64,000 nt of DNA, from positions 1,054,001-1,118,000 of the forward strand of contig NZ_CP113915.1 in the NCBI RefSeq assembly GCF_029395435.1, read 5' to 3'. The position numbers and the translations under genes were made by a program. The notes below the pieces were generated by a model. It was not told where the DNA came from. It did no database searches and saw nothing but the letters and a program-made list of their open reading frames with translations. This document shows positions 20,121 through 28,408 of this stretch, one piece after another. The number at the start of each line of letters is the position of its first letter. Positions within the stretch are counted from its first letter, which is position 1. The DNA is from Bifidobacterium sp. ESL0790 (lineage in GTDB: Bacteria > Actinomycetota > Actinomycetes > Actinomycetales > Bifidobacteriaceae).

Positions 20121-21362
20121 TCAGTCCTTGATGACCGTGCGCTTCGGCACGATGGTGATGCCGTCCTTGACGGTGAAGCCGCGGGCGCGGTCGTGCTCGT
20201 GGTCGATGCCCACGGTCGCGTTCTCCTCGAGGATGACGTTCTTGTCGAGGATGGCCTTGCAGACGCGTGCGCGACGCCCGACGATGACCCCGTCGAAGAG
20301 GATGGAATCGACCACCTGCGACCAAGAATTGATGCGCACGTTTGGCGAGAGCACCGAATGCTGCACGTCACCGCCCGAGACGATGACGCCGGGGGCGATG
20401 ATGGATTCGGTGGCCCGCCCGATGCGGTTGGTCTCCGAACGCACGAACTTGGCCGGCGGCAGATTGCCGGAAAGCGTATAGATCGGCCAATCCTGGTTGT
20501 AGAGGTTAAACGGAGGATTGTACTCGATCAGGTCCATGTGCGCTTCGTAGAATTGCTTGATGGTGCCCACGTCACGCCAGTAGGCGCGGTCGTACTTGGT
20601 GGCTCCCGGAATCTCGTTCTCGCTGAAATCGTAGACGCCCGCCTCGTGGCGCTGCGAGAAGAAGGGGGCGATGTCGCCGCCCATGTCGTGCTTCGTGTTC
20701 TCGGCCTTCTCGTCGTGCGCCAGCGCGTCGAAGAGCGCGTCGGTGGTGGCGATGTAATTGCCCATTGAAGCCAGGATTTGGTCGGGATGGCCGGGCATGC
20801 CCTCAGTGGTCGCGGGCTTCTCCTTGAATCCGCGGATCATATGCGGATGGTCCGGGTCGACGTCAATCACGCCGAACTGGTTCGAAGCCTCGATCGGCTG
20901 CCTGATGCCGGCCACGGTGAACGCGGCCCCGGATTCGATATGCTGCCTGAGCATCTGGCCGAAGTCCATGCGATAGACGTGGTCCGCGCCGACGATGACC
21001 ACATATTCGGGCTGCTCGTCCTCGATGATGTTGATGGTCTGGTAGACCGCGTCGGCGGAGCCCAAGTACCAATGCTTGCCGAGCCTCTGCTGGGCCGGGA
21101 CGGGGGAGACGTAGGCATCAAGTAGCGGTGAGAAGCGCCAGACCTTCGAGATGTGACGGTCCAGCGAATGCGACTTGTATTGGGTGAGCACGACGATCTG
21201 CGAGTAACCGGAATTGACCAGGTTGCTCAAGGGGAAATCGATGAGTCGGTAGACGCCGCCGAACGGCACCGCGGGCTTCGCGCGGTCGCGGGTTAGCGGC
21301 ATGAGGCGTGTGCCCTCGCCGCCAGCCAGGACGATAGCCAACACTTTCGGATTCTTCGCCAC
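20121..21362 (-). CDS. glgC: Glucose-1-phosphate adenylyltransferase
   Basis: Makes ADP-glucose, the committed and allosterically regulated step of bacterial glycogen synthesis; 413 residues. Signature motifs: [20 protein letters not shown] (residues 12-31), the substrate motif [15 protein letters not shown] near residue 118, and FKEKP near residue 174. The C-terminal part is a left-handed beta helix. The matching synthase gene (glgA) lies about 40 kb away at 62252. It ends at a terminator shared with sufT. Confidence 0.97.
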   Translation of the reverse strand: MAKNPKVLAIVLAGGEGTRLMPLTRDRAKPAVPFGGVYRLIDFPLSNLVNSGYSQIVVLTQYKSHSLDRHISKVWRFSPLLDAYVSPVPAQQRLGKHWYLGSADAVYQTINIIEDEQPEYVVIVGADHVYRMDFGQMLRQHIESGAAFTVAGIRQPIEASNQFGVIDVDPDHPHMIRGFKEKPATTEGMPGHPDQILASMGNYIATTDALFDALAHDEKAENTKHDMGGDIAPFFSQRHEAGVYDFSENEIPGATKYDRAYWRDVGTIKQFYEAHMDLIEYNPPFNLYNQDWPIYTLSGNLPPAKFVRSETNRIGRATESIIAPGVIVSGGDVQHSVLSPNVRINSWSQVVDSILFDGVIVGRRARVCKAILDKNVILEENATVGIDHEHDRARGFTVKDGITIVPKRTVIKD

Positions 21363-21690
21363 AGCAACTCCCCTCGAACCGATGGCTTCTGCCGTGCGGC
21401 GCCCGCCATTACCTCGCCATGTGTTTTGCTGCCCTCACTCTATCGGATTGAGACGACCGTCACAGTCCATCATCGGAGTCGGGCGAACTGGTCGGTATAT
21501 CGCGCTCTGACCGTTTATGTATTACGGAATTTGGTTACGATAAAACGCTGTTAAGAACAACGAAAAGCAGGGTGCCGATATCGGATTACGGGCGATGTGA
21601 GTTGATGATTTTCTTGGCCAAAGTATGACCGCTCATGCGCCAATGCGATGTCTTATTTATTTTGACCGTGCATCGTCTTGGGACGTGCGA
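21363..21690. other. Intergenic region upstream of glgC
   Basis: 328 bases between the glgC start and the end of the RNA methyltransferase gene, both on the - strand. It should contain the glgC promoter. I see no convincing ORF, RNA gene or operator. A small 7-bp hairpin CGTGCGA/TCGCACG (21684-21703) overlaps the methyltransferase stop and may act as its weak terminator. Confidence 0.5.
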
Positions 21691-22671
21691 TTATTCTCGC
21701 ACGCGCGTGGCGTAGAAAGCGACGGCGCTCGAGGCGGCCACGTTGAGGCTGTCGACGTCGTGGCTCATGGGGATCTTCACGGTCAGGTCGGCGTCGGCGA
21801 TGGTGCGGTGCGTCAGGCCGTCGCCCTCGGTGCCGAAGATGAGCGCGAGCTTGTCGATATGGTCGGGAGCCGTGGCCTCGTTGTTGAGCCGGCGCGTCAG
21901 CTCGTCCAGGCTGATGGAATCGTCCGTCAGCGCCATCGCCACCGTCGTGAAGCCGAGCTCGAGCAGCAGCGCGGTGCCGCGGTCGGGCCAGTATTTGCGG
22001 TCCTCTTCCTTGGTGTGGGTGGTGCGGTCCTGATTGTTCGCGTCGCCGTTCGCGGTGACGTTGCTCTTGTCAAGGGAAGCATCCGTGCTTTCATTCGAGT
22101 CCTCATCCACCGTCTCGGCGTCGATTCTGGTCCACGGCACTTGGAAGACGGTACCCATGGAGACGCGGGCCGCGCGACGGTAGAGCGGGTCTCCACTGGA
22201 GGGCGAGACCAGCACGGCGTCCACGTCGAGCGCCGCCGCCGAACGCATCAGCGCCCCGACGTTGGTGTGGTCGACGATGTTCTCCATCACCGCCACCCGC
22301 CGCGCCCCACGGCACACCTCGCGCACGCTAGGCAGACGCCACCGGCGCATGGCCGCCAGCGCCCCGCGATGCAGGCGGTAACCAGTCAGTTTTTCCAGTT
22401 GCGCCGACGAGGCGACATAGACTGGAACATCCTCGCCCCAGCGCGCGTCGATGCGTGCGAACATGTCGCTCATGCCCTCGATCCACTGCTCCTCGACTAG
22501 CAGTGACAGCGGCTCGCGATCAGCGGCTAACGCCCGGTCGATGACCTTTGGCGATTCGGCGATGAAGATGCCCTTTTCCGGCTCCAACCGGTTGCGCAGC
22601 TGGGCTTCGGTGAGGCTGGTGTAGTCGGCCAATCGCTCGTCGTCAATGGAATCGATGGTGATAAGTCGCAT
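21691..22671 (-). CDS. TrmH/SpoU-family RNA 2'-O-methyltransferase
   Basis: SPOUT-class methyltransferase, 326 residues, with all three SpoU motifs: ENIVDHTNVGALMRSAAAL (about residues 130-148), LIFGTEGDGLT (about residue 264) and the C-terminal knot KIPMSHDVDSLNVAASSAVA. An N-terminal substrate-binding domain precedes them. RNA target (rRNA or tRNA) cannot be told from sequence. An unusual acidic/Asn/Thr-rich insertion of roughly 45 residues interrupts the catalytic domain at about residues 182-228. Start is ATG at 22671. Confidence 0.9.
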   Translation of the reverse strand: MRLITIDSIDDERLADYTSLTEAQLRNRLEPEKGIFIAESPKVIDRALAADREPLSLLVEEQWIEGMSDMFARIDARWGEDVPVYVASSAQLEKLTGYRLHRGALAAMRRWRLPSVREVCRGARRVAVMENIVDHTNVGALMRSAAALDVDAVLVSPSSGDPLYRRAARVSMGTVFQVPWTRIDAETVDEDSNESTDASLDKSNVTANGDANNQDRTTHTKEEDRKYWPDRGTALLLELGFTTVAMALTDDSISLDELTRRLNNEATAPDHIDKLALIFGTEGDGLTHRTIADADLTVKIPMSHDVDSLNVAASSAVAFYATRVRE

Positions 22672-22844
22672 CCGTCCGCTTCTTTCGTGTTGCCATAATG
22701 CCAGTGTTTCTGAGTCTGCCTACGACTGTATCAGTCGCTCTGTCAGCTCGGTCGCACAATCGTTGGAAATCGTTTATGCATAATATAATCCGGGAAGATA
22801 GGGGTGTCCAAACGACTGCTGTTCTTGTCTGCTTTCCGATGCCA

Positions 22845-24017
22845 TCAAACTTTGCTAGTTTCTTGTTCTTTCAGTGGAAGATTGACCATCAAATCGTCAA
22901 GTGTCCGGAAGTGGATTCTACTGATGACCAGCTTGTCAAACAGATGAATCAACGGCTTGAGAACGCAAAGATTGATGATGAGACTTACCACGAGCAGCAC
23001 TACGTATAGCACCACGATGGCCACGACACTGAACACGATTTTGCCTAACAACGAGACAGGCTCGGGGTGGGAGAAGACGAACGGCCAAAGGTGATGTTTA
23101 ACGATGTCGTTCTCATGGATCAAATAAACACCGAATGTCGCCGAAGCCAGTAACAGCACGGTTTTGCCGAAGATGCCGGTATGCATGGGCGCTGGGCGTT
23201 GCGCCAGCCACAGGAATATCGAGCTTCCGGCGATCACCGCGAGTATAGGGCAGGCGCCGAAGCCCGCGACGAGGATGTTGGTGGGGTAGAGGAATTGGTC
23301 GCGCAGCGTCGGGCTGTTTTTGATGACGTACGTGCCTGCAACGCACACTGCGAAACAGACCGCACTGATTACCAAAGCCAACCAGAGGCGCATTCGTGGC
23401 AACTTGTCGGCATAATGACGGATGTTGACACCAATCATGTAGATGGTGTACAGGTAGGCGATGTCGCTGAAATAGTGGAGTTCGGGGTCGAGGATGTCGA
23501 TCATGAAGGTGATCCAGACCATCACCGTGAGCAGAACGATCGTGCTCCGTGCGTTAAGGGTGTTGGCGACCATGTTGAGAAACGGCCCGAGGAAGAGCAG
23601 GAAGAAGAAGGCGGACATGAACCAGTAGTTGTCCATCGAGATCGGCAGGAAGATTGCGATGATGTTCCTGGCACCGAGCTTGACCGGTGTGGACCTGATG
23701 GCCGCGTGCATGACTAGCGAGATGATCACGATCACCGACGAATAGAAGAAAACCTGTATCCACAGGCGTGTGGCACGGGGTACTGGGCTGGAGGTGCTGT
23801 TCGCGAGGAAATAGGCCGAGATGAGCACGAAGAGGGTCACGCTAATCTGGCCGGTCATGTATAGCGAGTCGTAGAGCGCGCTGGACCACGTCGATAGATT
23901 CGTGGAATTCGTCCTGATCGACCAGTTGCTGTTGTAGAAGAAATGCGTGGCCACGATGAGCAGCATGGCCAGGATTCTCAGGAGTTCGTATCTCCAATCA
24001 CGGATTTTGGAGGGCAT
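22845..24017 (-). CDS. Acyltransferase family 3 membrane protein (probable surface glycan O-acyltransferase)
   Basis: About 390 residues with roughly ten transmembrane helices. The N-terminus RYELLRILAMLLIVATHF, with the conserved His at the end of helix 1, is typical of the acyltransferase_3 (OafA/NodX-like) family; NYWFMSAFFFLLFLGPFL near residue 120 also fits. These proteins move acyl groups onto extracellular glycans. The ATG at 24017 lies inside the 3' end of the upstream DUF2142 gene (40-base overlap), so the two are probably translationally coupled. Upstream in-frame codons are out-of-frame sequence of that gene. GC content is lower than in flanking core genes. Confidence 0.85.
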   Translation of the reverse strand: MPSKIRDWRYELLRILAMLLIVATHFFYNSNWSIRTNSTNLSTWSSALYDSLYMTGQISVTLFVLISAYFLANSTSSPVPRATRLWIQVFFYSSVIVIISLVMHAAIRSTPVKLGARNIIAIFLPISMDNYWFMSAFFFLLFLGPFLNMVANTLNARSTIVLLTVMVWITFMIDILDPELHYFSDIAYLYTIYMIGVNIRHYADKLPRMRLWLALVISAVCFAVCVAGTYVIKNSPTLRDQFLYPTNILVAGFGACPILAVIAGSSIFLWLAQRPAPMHTGIFGKTVLLLASATFGVYLIHENDIVKHHLWPFVFSHPEPVSLLGKIVFSVVAIVVLYVVLLVVSLIINLCVLKPLIHLFDKLVISRIHFRTLDDLMVNLPLKEQETSKV

Positions 24018-25441
24018 TCGTCGACCTTGGCTTTCTTGTCGGTTTGATGGGTGTCGGTGTAGAGCATGGAAACGAGACTTGCGAGGCATGTAAGCCCGCA
24101 AAGAATCCAAAGAGGTGCTAGGGGCAGGAAATATCTGTATTGCATGCCATCGATGCCGTTGAAGTTGCTTGGGTTGTATTGCAACCAAATCGCCAGATAA
24201 GTAAGCACGATGATGCCGATGGAGATGATGTAGCCGGTCCACCAGAAGATTGTTTGCTGAGTGGCGAGGCGACGCAAACATGTGGTCATTAAGAGCATGA
24301 CAAACAAGATAGCCAGGAGAAGCCAGATTGCAGCTACGATTAAGCGATGTTGGCCAAAGCCGGTCTGAACATGAGAGATTGAGATCCACAGGTCGTGAAG
24401 AAATCTGGTGATACCTTGGATGGTGAACAAGCTGCGCTTGCGTTCGTTCATCGACTCATAGGAAACGAGCATCGGAGTCGTGGTGAACCAGTTGGTCGCG
24501 TGCATCCAATAGAAAAGCCAGAGGAACGAGCCCAGGGTGCCGAGAATCGGGATGAAAGTGAAAACGCGCTTGAGCTTGCTCTGCGAAGGTTGTGCAGTGG
24601 GCTCGGCTGGATGTGATTTTGCTTCTCGCTTTCGAGTCGGCTCTGACCTTGTCGATTGTTCCATATGGCTTTGCAACCATGGGACGAACAATAGCAGAAT
24701 CGTCAACGGCGCATAGACGAATTTGCCCATTGACAGTAGGATGCCAGTAACTGATAGCAGGACCGAATAGGTTGTGGAAACTCTTCGAGTGATGGATCGG
24801 TAGAGCATGCATGTGAAAAGCGTCGCCATCATCAGGGTGTATGGGTCCGCTGAAATCGCGAACGAACGGGAAGCGATCAAGGGCAGAAGGCAGCCTACAA
24901 TGATGTGCCATTCAGGTAGCGCCGCGACGGCAAGCCCCATAAATATGGCAAACGACAACAGCGTTACCGTTTCAGCGAGAATGAACGCGGTTCTAGTGTT
25001 CAGACTCAGAATCTTTCCAAGACCGAACCCGATGAGTTGAGGAAGATAAGCGACCGGACTGTTGGTTGCGGTGTTGTTAAACGGGACGTCCGCACCTTGA
25101 GAATCCTTAACGTTAATCGAGTTTAAATTCACCCTTGTAGGATCGTAGCCGTCATAGTCTTTCTGCGAAAACATAATTGATTGCCAATCAACCTTGCCAC
25201 CCACGTTTTCGGTGCTGTGGTGCAGGAAGCTTTGAGAATCGACGTGATGTGTTGATGAGCCATTGAGTATGGCGGATATGCGGTAGGTGTGTGCCCAAAC
25301 GTCAGGGGTGTGGCCGGGTGTGGTGGTCAGGAGGCCGTAGCCACCAATAAGTAGTGTGAGAATCACGGTGAAAAGAGGCATGAACCGTCGAATCGTTGAG
25401 ATGACTCGCGTTAACGACTTTGTATGGAAGCGGGTGCTCAT
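23978..25441 (-). CDS. DUF2142 domain-containing membrane protein
   Basis: About 487 residues, multi-pass. The order is one N-terminal helix, a long extracytoplasmic loop with PDVWAHTYRISAIL, NSPVAYLPQLIGFGLG before the next helices, then SRSFAISADPYTLMMAT; these are the recurring elements of DUF2142 predicted membrane proteins, a group related in topology to GT-C glycosyltransferases. A charged cytoplasmic insert sits near residue 275. Start is taken as ATG 25441; a GTG at 25474 is possible. With the overlapping acyltransferase gene it suggests a small surface-polysaccharide module of foreign, lower-GC origin. Confidence 0.78.
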   Translation of the reverse strand: MSTRFHTKSLTRVISTIRRFMPLFTVILTLLIGGYGLLTTTPGHTPDVWAHTYRISAILNGSSTHHVDSQSFLHHSTENVGGKVDWQSIMFSQKDYDGYDPTRVNLNSINVKDSQGADVPFNNTATNSPVAYLPQLIGFGLGKILSLNTRTAFILAETVTLLSFAIFMGLAVAALPEWHIIVGCLLPLIASRSFAISADPYTLMMATLFTCMLYRSITRRVSTTYSVLLSVTGILLSMGKFVYAPLTILLLFVPWLQSHMEQSTRSEPTRKREAKSHPAEPTAQPSQSKLKRVFTFIPILGTLGSFLWLFYWMHATNWFTTTPMLVSYESMNERKRSLFTIQGITRFLHDLWISISHVQTGFGQHRLIVAAIWLLLAILFVMLLMTTCLRRLATQQTIFWWTGYIISIGIIVLTYLAIWLQYNPSNFNGIDGMQYRYFLPLAPLWILCGLTCLASLVSMLYTDTHQTDKKAKVDECPPKSVIGDTNS

Positions 25442-25611
25442 CGTAATCTCTGCTCTCTTCTTGTTCTCTCGCACGAGTGTTCATTTTAAGCCTTGTTCAA
25501 TACATGCCGGCACGTTTTGCCTCTTTTCTGATGACTGATGGTATCCGCGACACACCCTTGCCGGATTCTGCCGAGAAGGTGTATAGTACTATCTGTTGCT
25601 TAACGACACCT

Positions 25612-25700
25612 GCCCAGGTGGCGGAATGGTAGACGCGCTAGCTTGAGGTGCTAGTTCCTATAATTTTACAGGAGTACGGGTTCAACTCCCGTCCTGGGCA
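25612..25700 (+). tRNA. tRNA-Leu (GAG anticodon)
   Basis: 89-nt class II tRNA. The acceptor arm GCCCAGG pairs with CCTGGGC at the 3' end; D arm, anticodon stem GCTAG/CTAG with loop TTGAGGT (anticodon GAG), a long variable arm (TTCCTATAATTTTACAGGA) and T-arm ACGGG-TTCAACT-CCCGT are all present. Discriminator base is A and CCA is not encoded. Its 3' part is repeated at 27246, marking it as an integration target. Confidence 0.95.
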
Positions 25701-25746
25701 CGATAACCGAAGACCTGAGACCCCTTGGAAATCAAGGGGTCTCGTC
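25678..25746. repeat. Left direct repeat (attL-like): T-arm of tRNA-Leu plus terminator
   Basis: 69 bases running from the tRNA T-arm through the 3' end and the terminator hairpin. It matches 27246-27314 at 64 of 69 positions, all five differences being substitutions. A second homologous block follows (25791-25817 versus 27327-27353, 24 of 27 identical). Confidence 0.85.
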
Positions 25747-25747
25747 T
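25717..25747 (+). terminator. Terminator of tRNA-Leu
   Basis: GAGACCCCTTG (25717-25727) pairs with CAAGGGGTCTC (25733-25743) over 11 bp with a 5-base loop, followed by GTCTTTT. A copy of this hairpin lies in the right repeat at 27287-27309. Confidence 0.85.
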
Positions 25748-25890
25748 TTTCCCCAGTCCTCTAACAAGGCAGAGGGGCACAAAAGGGCAGGGCCGGCGAA
25801 GGTCGCCGCCGATTCTTGTCGTGGGGTTCATAGGATGTTTATAAAAGTTCTGACGCTATGTCGGGAAGGGCATAGGCAATTGAGAATTAT

Positions 25891-25935
25891 GGGTTATAGG
25901 CCAGAATTATAAACTAAATATTTGACCTATAACCC
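25891..25935. promoter_or_regulatory. Inverted repeat upstream of the putative ADP-ribosyltransferase gene
   Basis: GGGTTATAGG (25891-25900) and CCTATAACCC (25926-25935) are exact reverse complements with 25 AT-rich bases between them, about 150 bases before the gene start. It could be a two-site operator looping over the promoter, or a remnant recombination or origin site. No motif for a known regulator was recognised. Confidence 0.35.
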
Positions 25936-26086
25936 TAATTTGTCTGTTTATTTACAATGTTTATTAATGATGAGGAGTCGCACGAGGCAACGTTCAAAAC
26001 TGAATCATTTACTAGATTCAGCATTTGATTATCGCAGACCGTATATTGTTAATTTTAATAGAAGTAATTCTAAAAAGGAGGTAATC

Positions 26087-27001
26087 ATGCAAGGATGGAT
26101 GAGGTACGAATTGCGACTTATTAATAAATTGGCTGAATGGGATGAAAGAGATTTGGATTTAGACCAAAGACGTTGCGCGAAGTTCAGACGGTGTTCCTTC
26201 ACGCGCCGGAATTGTCTTGAAGTGGAAACGGCATTTCTTTTTAATGATGCAGATAACGATTTTCTTAAAGCACTTGACTGTTATGTCGGTTTAAAAACTA
26301 TTCAGCCTCTTCATCCAATGGACGAAGGTAAGATTAATTATGGACGGATTAATGGTGTTTTGGCTGATTTGAATAAAAAAAACAAGAAGCCTACCCGTTT
26401 TTTAAACGATATAGCTCTAGTGACTGCAAATAAAATTATTAACGGTTTGCCTCAAAATTTAGATGATTATTATATACTTTATAGACTTGCTAAAAAGAAA
26501 GATATCCAAGATATTATAGATGATTATGAAAATACACGTTCTAAGTACAGGATCTCTTTTGAGACTCCCTGTTTCTGGTCATCTAGTTTACGTTCTGATT
26601 TAGGTGATATTACACCAAACGATTCTGAACGGGTGATGCTTATAGTACTGGTAAATCCTCAATCATTAGAAGGGTACATATCCCAATTCCATCGTTCTGG
26701 AGGTGGAACACTTTGGGATCAAGAAGAGATGCTTATTTTGCCAAACGCCACAGGGTTGATTCTTGATTATCGATTAATCAAAAATACCCTACAACCTTAT
26801 GAAGTCATGGTTATGGAGTTGCAAAAGCAATGTGTTGATTCCAGCGTTGATGAGCCCATTCCACAACGGGAAGAGCAGTTAGCTTCCTATGAGGATTATC
26901 CTCAGCTATTTACCGAAGCTGAAATGATGGAGAATCGCCAGGATAGTGAAATAGCTTTTTTGGGATTGACAATGAAAATGTACCAAAGACCGAAGAAATA
27001 A
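26087..27001 (+). CDS. Putative ADP-ribosyltransferase (exotoxin-like ART fold), island cargo
   Basis: 304 residues; ATG at 26087 has an ideal AAGGAGG 5 bases upstream. Read by eye, the order of elements matches ADPrib_exo_Tox-type ARTs. First comes a helix with FLKALDCYVG, then INYGRINGVLADL (the family's Y-x2-I-N-x2-L), then LPQNLDDYYILYR with the NAD-binding Arg at R133. FWSSS follows at 163-167 in the place of the S-T-S strand, and DQEEMLILPNATGL puts a Q-x-E pair at Q212/E214 just before the strand and L-P. The R-to-S and S-to-E spacings (32 and 49 residues) are normal. No signal peptide or transmembrane helix, so it should act inside the cell. AT-rich codon use is unlike all neighbours. 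It could be a defence effector, a toxin lacking its antitoxin, or a phage-derived modifier; target unknown. Confidence 0.65.
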   Translation: MQGWMRYELRLINKLAEWDERDLDLDQRRCAKFRRCSFTRRNCLEVETAFLFNDADNDFLKALDCYVGLKTIQPLHPMDEGKINYGRINGVLADLNKKNKKPTRFLNDIALVTANKIINGLPQNLDDYYILYRLAKKKDIQDIIDDYENTRSKYRISFETPCFWSSSLRSDLGDITPNDSERVMLIVLVNPQSLEGYISQFHRSGGGTLWDQEEMLILPNATGLILDYRLIKNTLQPYEVMVMELQKQCVDSSVDEPIPQREEQLASYEDYPQLFTEAEMMENRQDSEIAFLGLTMKMYQRPKK

Positions 27002-27051
27002 ATTACGAATCTTAAAGAAGATATCATTTTTGATACATCTGATTATATTTT

Positions 27052-27090
27052 AGGTGTCTTTGCTAGGTTACGACCATGGCGAAGACACCT
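27052..27090 (+). terminator. Hairpin downstream of the island gene
   Basis: AGGTGTCTTTGC (27052-27063) pairs with GCGAAGACACCT (27079-27090) at 11 of 12 positions, 15-base loop. It lies 50 bases after the stop. No T-tract follows, so its role as a terminator is uncertain. Confidence 0.45.
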
Positions 27091-27245
27091 ACGAGTTGAT
27101 TTCGAGGGCACAAAAAGGGCACGATTTTTCTAAAACCGTGTCATTTTTGTGATTTGCGTGATTTTCATGGGTTGAACGGCAATCGGGAGTAAGACTAGCT
27201 CGTTTTTCATCGACATTCTGCTAATCTTAATTTGGGGCTGAAACT

Positions 27246-27314
27246 GGGTTCAACTCCCGTTCTGGGCACGATAACTGAAGACCTGTGACCCCTTGGAATT
27301 CAAGGGGTCTTGTC
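27246..27314. repeat. Right direct repeat (attR-like), truncated tRNA-Leu 3' end
   Basis: Matches the T-arm, 3' end and terminator of tRNA-Leu (25678-25746) at 64 of 69 positions. The bases just upstream show no further tRNA similarity, so this is a 3' fragment and not a second tRNA. Confidence 0.85.
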
Positions 27315-27435
27315 ATATCCAGGCACGGCTGACGAAGGTCGTCGCCGATTCTTCTTGCTGGAGTTTTTAGGGCTTTCGCCAAAATCATGGGTTTATACGG
27401 CACCGCTTGTTGTCGTGTTCGGTTATCGTGAATAC

Positions 27436-28233
27436 ATGACCAATCCCCTCTACGTGATCCAATCCGACCGCGATGACGTGCCACTCAACGCCGACGCGCT
27501 GCACGCCGGCTGGACCATCGACCTGCCTCCCGCCGTCAAACGCCACGCGATCGGCGCGATGAGGCTCGCGGTCGGTGACCAGCTGCAGCTTTCCGACGGG
27601 AAGGGCCTGCGCATCGACGCCGAGATCGTCGACACGCAAAACGGCGCCGCGAAAGTCATGAATTTCACCACCGAGCCTCGGCCTATCACTCGTCTGGCCC
27701 TGGTTCAGGCCCTGGCCAAGACCGGGCACGACACGGATGCGGTCGATATGGCCACCCAAATCGGTGTGGACGAGGTGATTCCGTGGCAGGCTGGTCGTTC
27801 CATAGCCAAATGGAAGGCCGGCAAAACAGATAGGAAATGGCGGCAGGCGTTGGTCTCGGCCACCGAACAGTCCCGCCGCGCCTGGGTTCCCGGTCTTGAC
27901 GACTGCATCTCGAGCAAGGAGCTGGTGGCGATATGCCGTAGGGCATGCGTGCATGGCGACCTCGTGGTTGTGCTGCACCAGGACGCGACCACCACCTGGG
28001 CTGGCGTCGAGGAGTGCGTGGCGAAACTCGAGCAGCGTTGCCTGGATGACGGCAAGCCGAGGACCGTCTACGTGGTCGTGGGCCCCGAGGGCGGTATCAG
28101 CGACGAGGAAGTGGCGAACTTCACCGAAGCGGGCGCCGAGGTCTGTGTGCTCGGCCACAACATCATGCGCGCTTCCACCGCCGGCCCGGTCGCGTTGTCG
28201 CTACTGGCCCGTGCCCTGGGCCGTTTCGCCTAG
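27436..28233 (+). CDS. rsmE: 16S rRNA (uracil1498-N3)-methyltransferase RsmE
   Basis: SPOUT methyltransferase of the late-assembling small subunit; 265 residues. A PUA-like N-terminal domain (HAIGAMRLAVGDQLQL near residue 37) precedes the knot domain with ALAKTGHDTDAVDMATQIGV, VVVGPEGGIS (about residue 216) and the C-terminal LGHNIMRASTAGPVALSLL. ATG 27436 is chosen because MTNPLYVIQ fits the family N-terminus; earlier codons are within the att flank. It is the first core gene right of the island. Confidence 0.93.
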   Translation: MTNPLYVIQSDRDDVPLNADALHAGWTIDLPPAVKRHAIGAMRLAVGDQLQLSDGKGLRIDAEIVDTQNGAAKVMNFTTEPRPITRLALVQALAKTGHDTDAVDMATQIGVDEVIPWQAGRSIAKWKAGKTDRKWRQALVSATEQSRRAWVPGLDDCISSKELVAICRRACVHGDLVVVLHQDATTTWAGVEECVAKLEQRCLDDGKPRTVYVVVGPEGGISDEEVANFTEAGAEVCVLGHNIMRASTAGPVALSLLARALGRFA

Positions 28234-28408
28234 CCACCACAATAGTGCTGCTACTTGTGGCATCGTCGCTTGTCGCTAGTTGTGGGCATTCATATCGGTC
28301 CAGTTTGAGGGTGGGGTTGGCAGCGTAATTATCCGTGCGAGGCAATAGCATGGAGGCAATGGTGAAGCGCACGACAACGTGCGGAAACGAGTTCGTAAAA
28401 GGAGCATC

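Larger units (their letters stand above)
25701..26086. other. Left flank of the island, no gene seen
   Basis: 386 bases between the tRNA and the island gene. It holds the tRNA terminator, the second homology block and the GGGCACAAAAGGGCA motif. From about 25830 it is AT-rich, with a perfect 10-bp inverted repeat at 25891-25935. Possible reading frames here are under about 30 codons and look random. Confidence 0.6.
25678..27314. mobile_element. Small tRNA-Leu genomic island with one cargo gene
   Basis: Segment bounded by two 69-base direct repeats of the tRNA-Leu 3' region, the usual footprint of site-specific integration. Its interior is strikingly AT-rich by eye from about 25830 to 27100, while the flanks are high-GC. 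Exactly one gene is inside and no integrase or excisionase is visible, so it is either a decayed remnant or a minimal element mobilised in trans. The motif GGGCACAAAAGGGCA (25775-25789) recurs near the other inner edge with one extra A (27106-27121). Confidence 0.7.
27002..27435. other. Right flank of the island and rsmE leader
   Basis: 434 bases without a gene. They hold an imperfect hairpin (27052-27090), the repeated GGGCACAAAAAGGGCA motif (27106-27121), the right direct repeat (27246-27314) with its terminator-like hairpin (27287-27309), the second homology block (27327-27353), and then about 80 bases leading to rsmE, which must hold its promoter unless transcription enters from the island. 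Confidence 0.6.

Noticed and set aside
25922..26086. Longer N-terminus of the ART-like protein from a TTG at 25922
   Set aside because: The extra 55 residues have no ribosome binding site and overlap the inverted repeat, while ATG 26087 has an ideal AAGGAGG.
25701..27245. Integrase or antitoxin gene inside the island
   Set aside because: Apart from the 304-residue gene, all open frames are below about 30 codons and lack a ribosome binding site or recognisable pattern.
27246..27314. Second tRNA-Leu gene
   Set aside because: Only the T-arm, 3' end and terminator are present; there is no acceptor 5' strand, D-arm or anticodon arm upstream.
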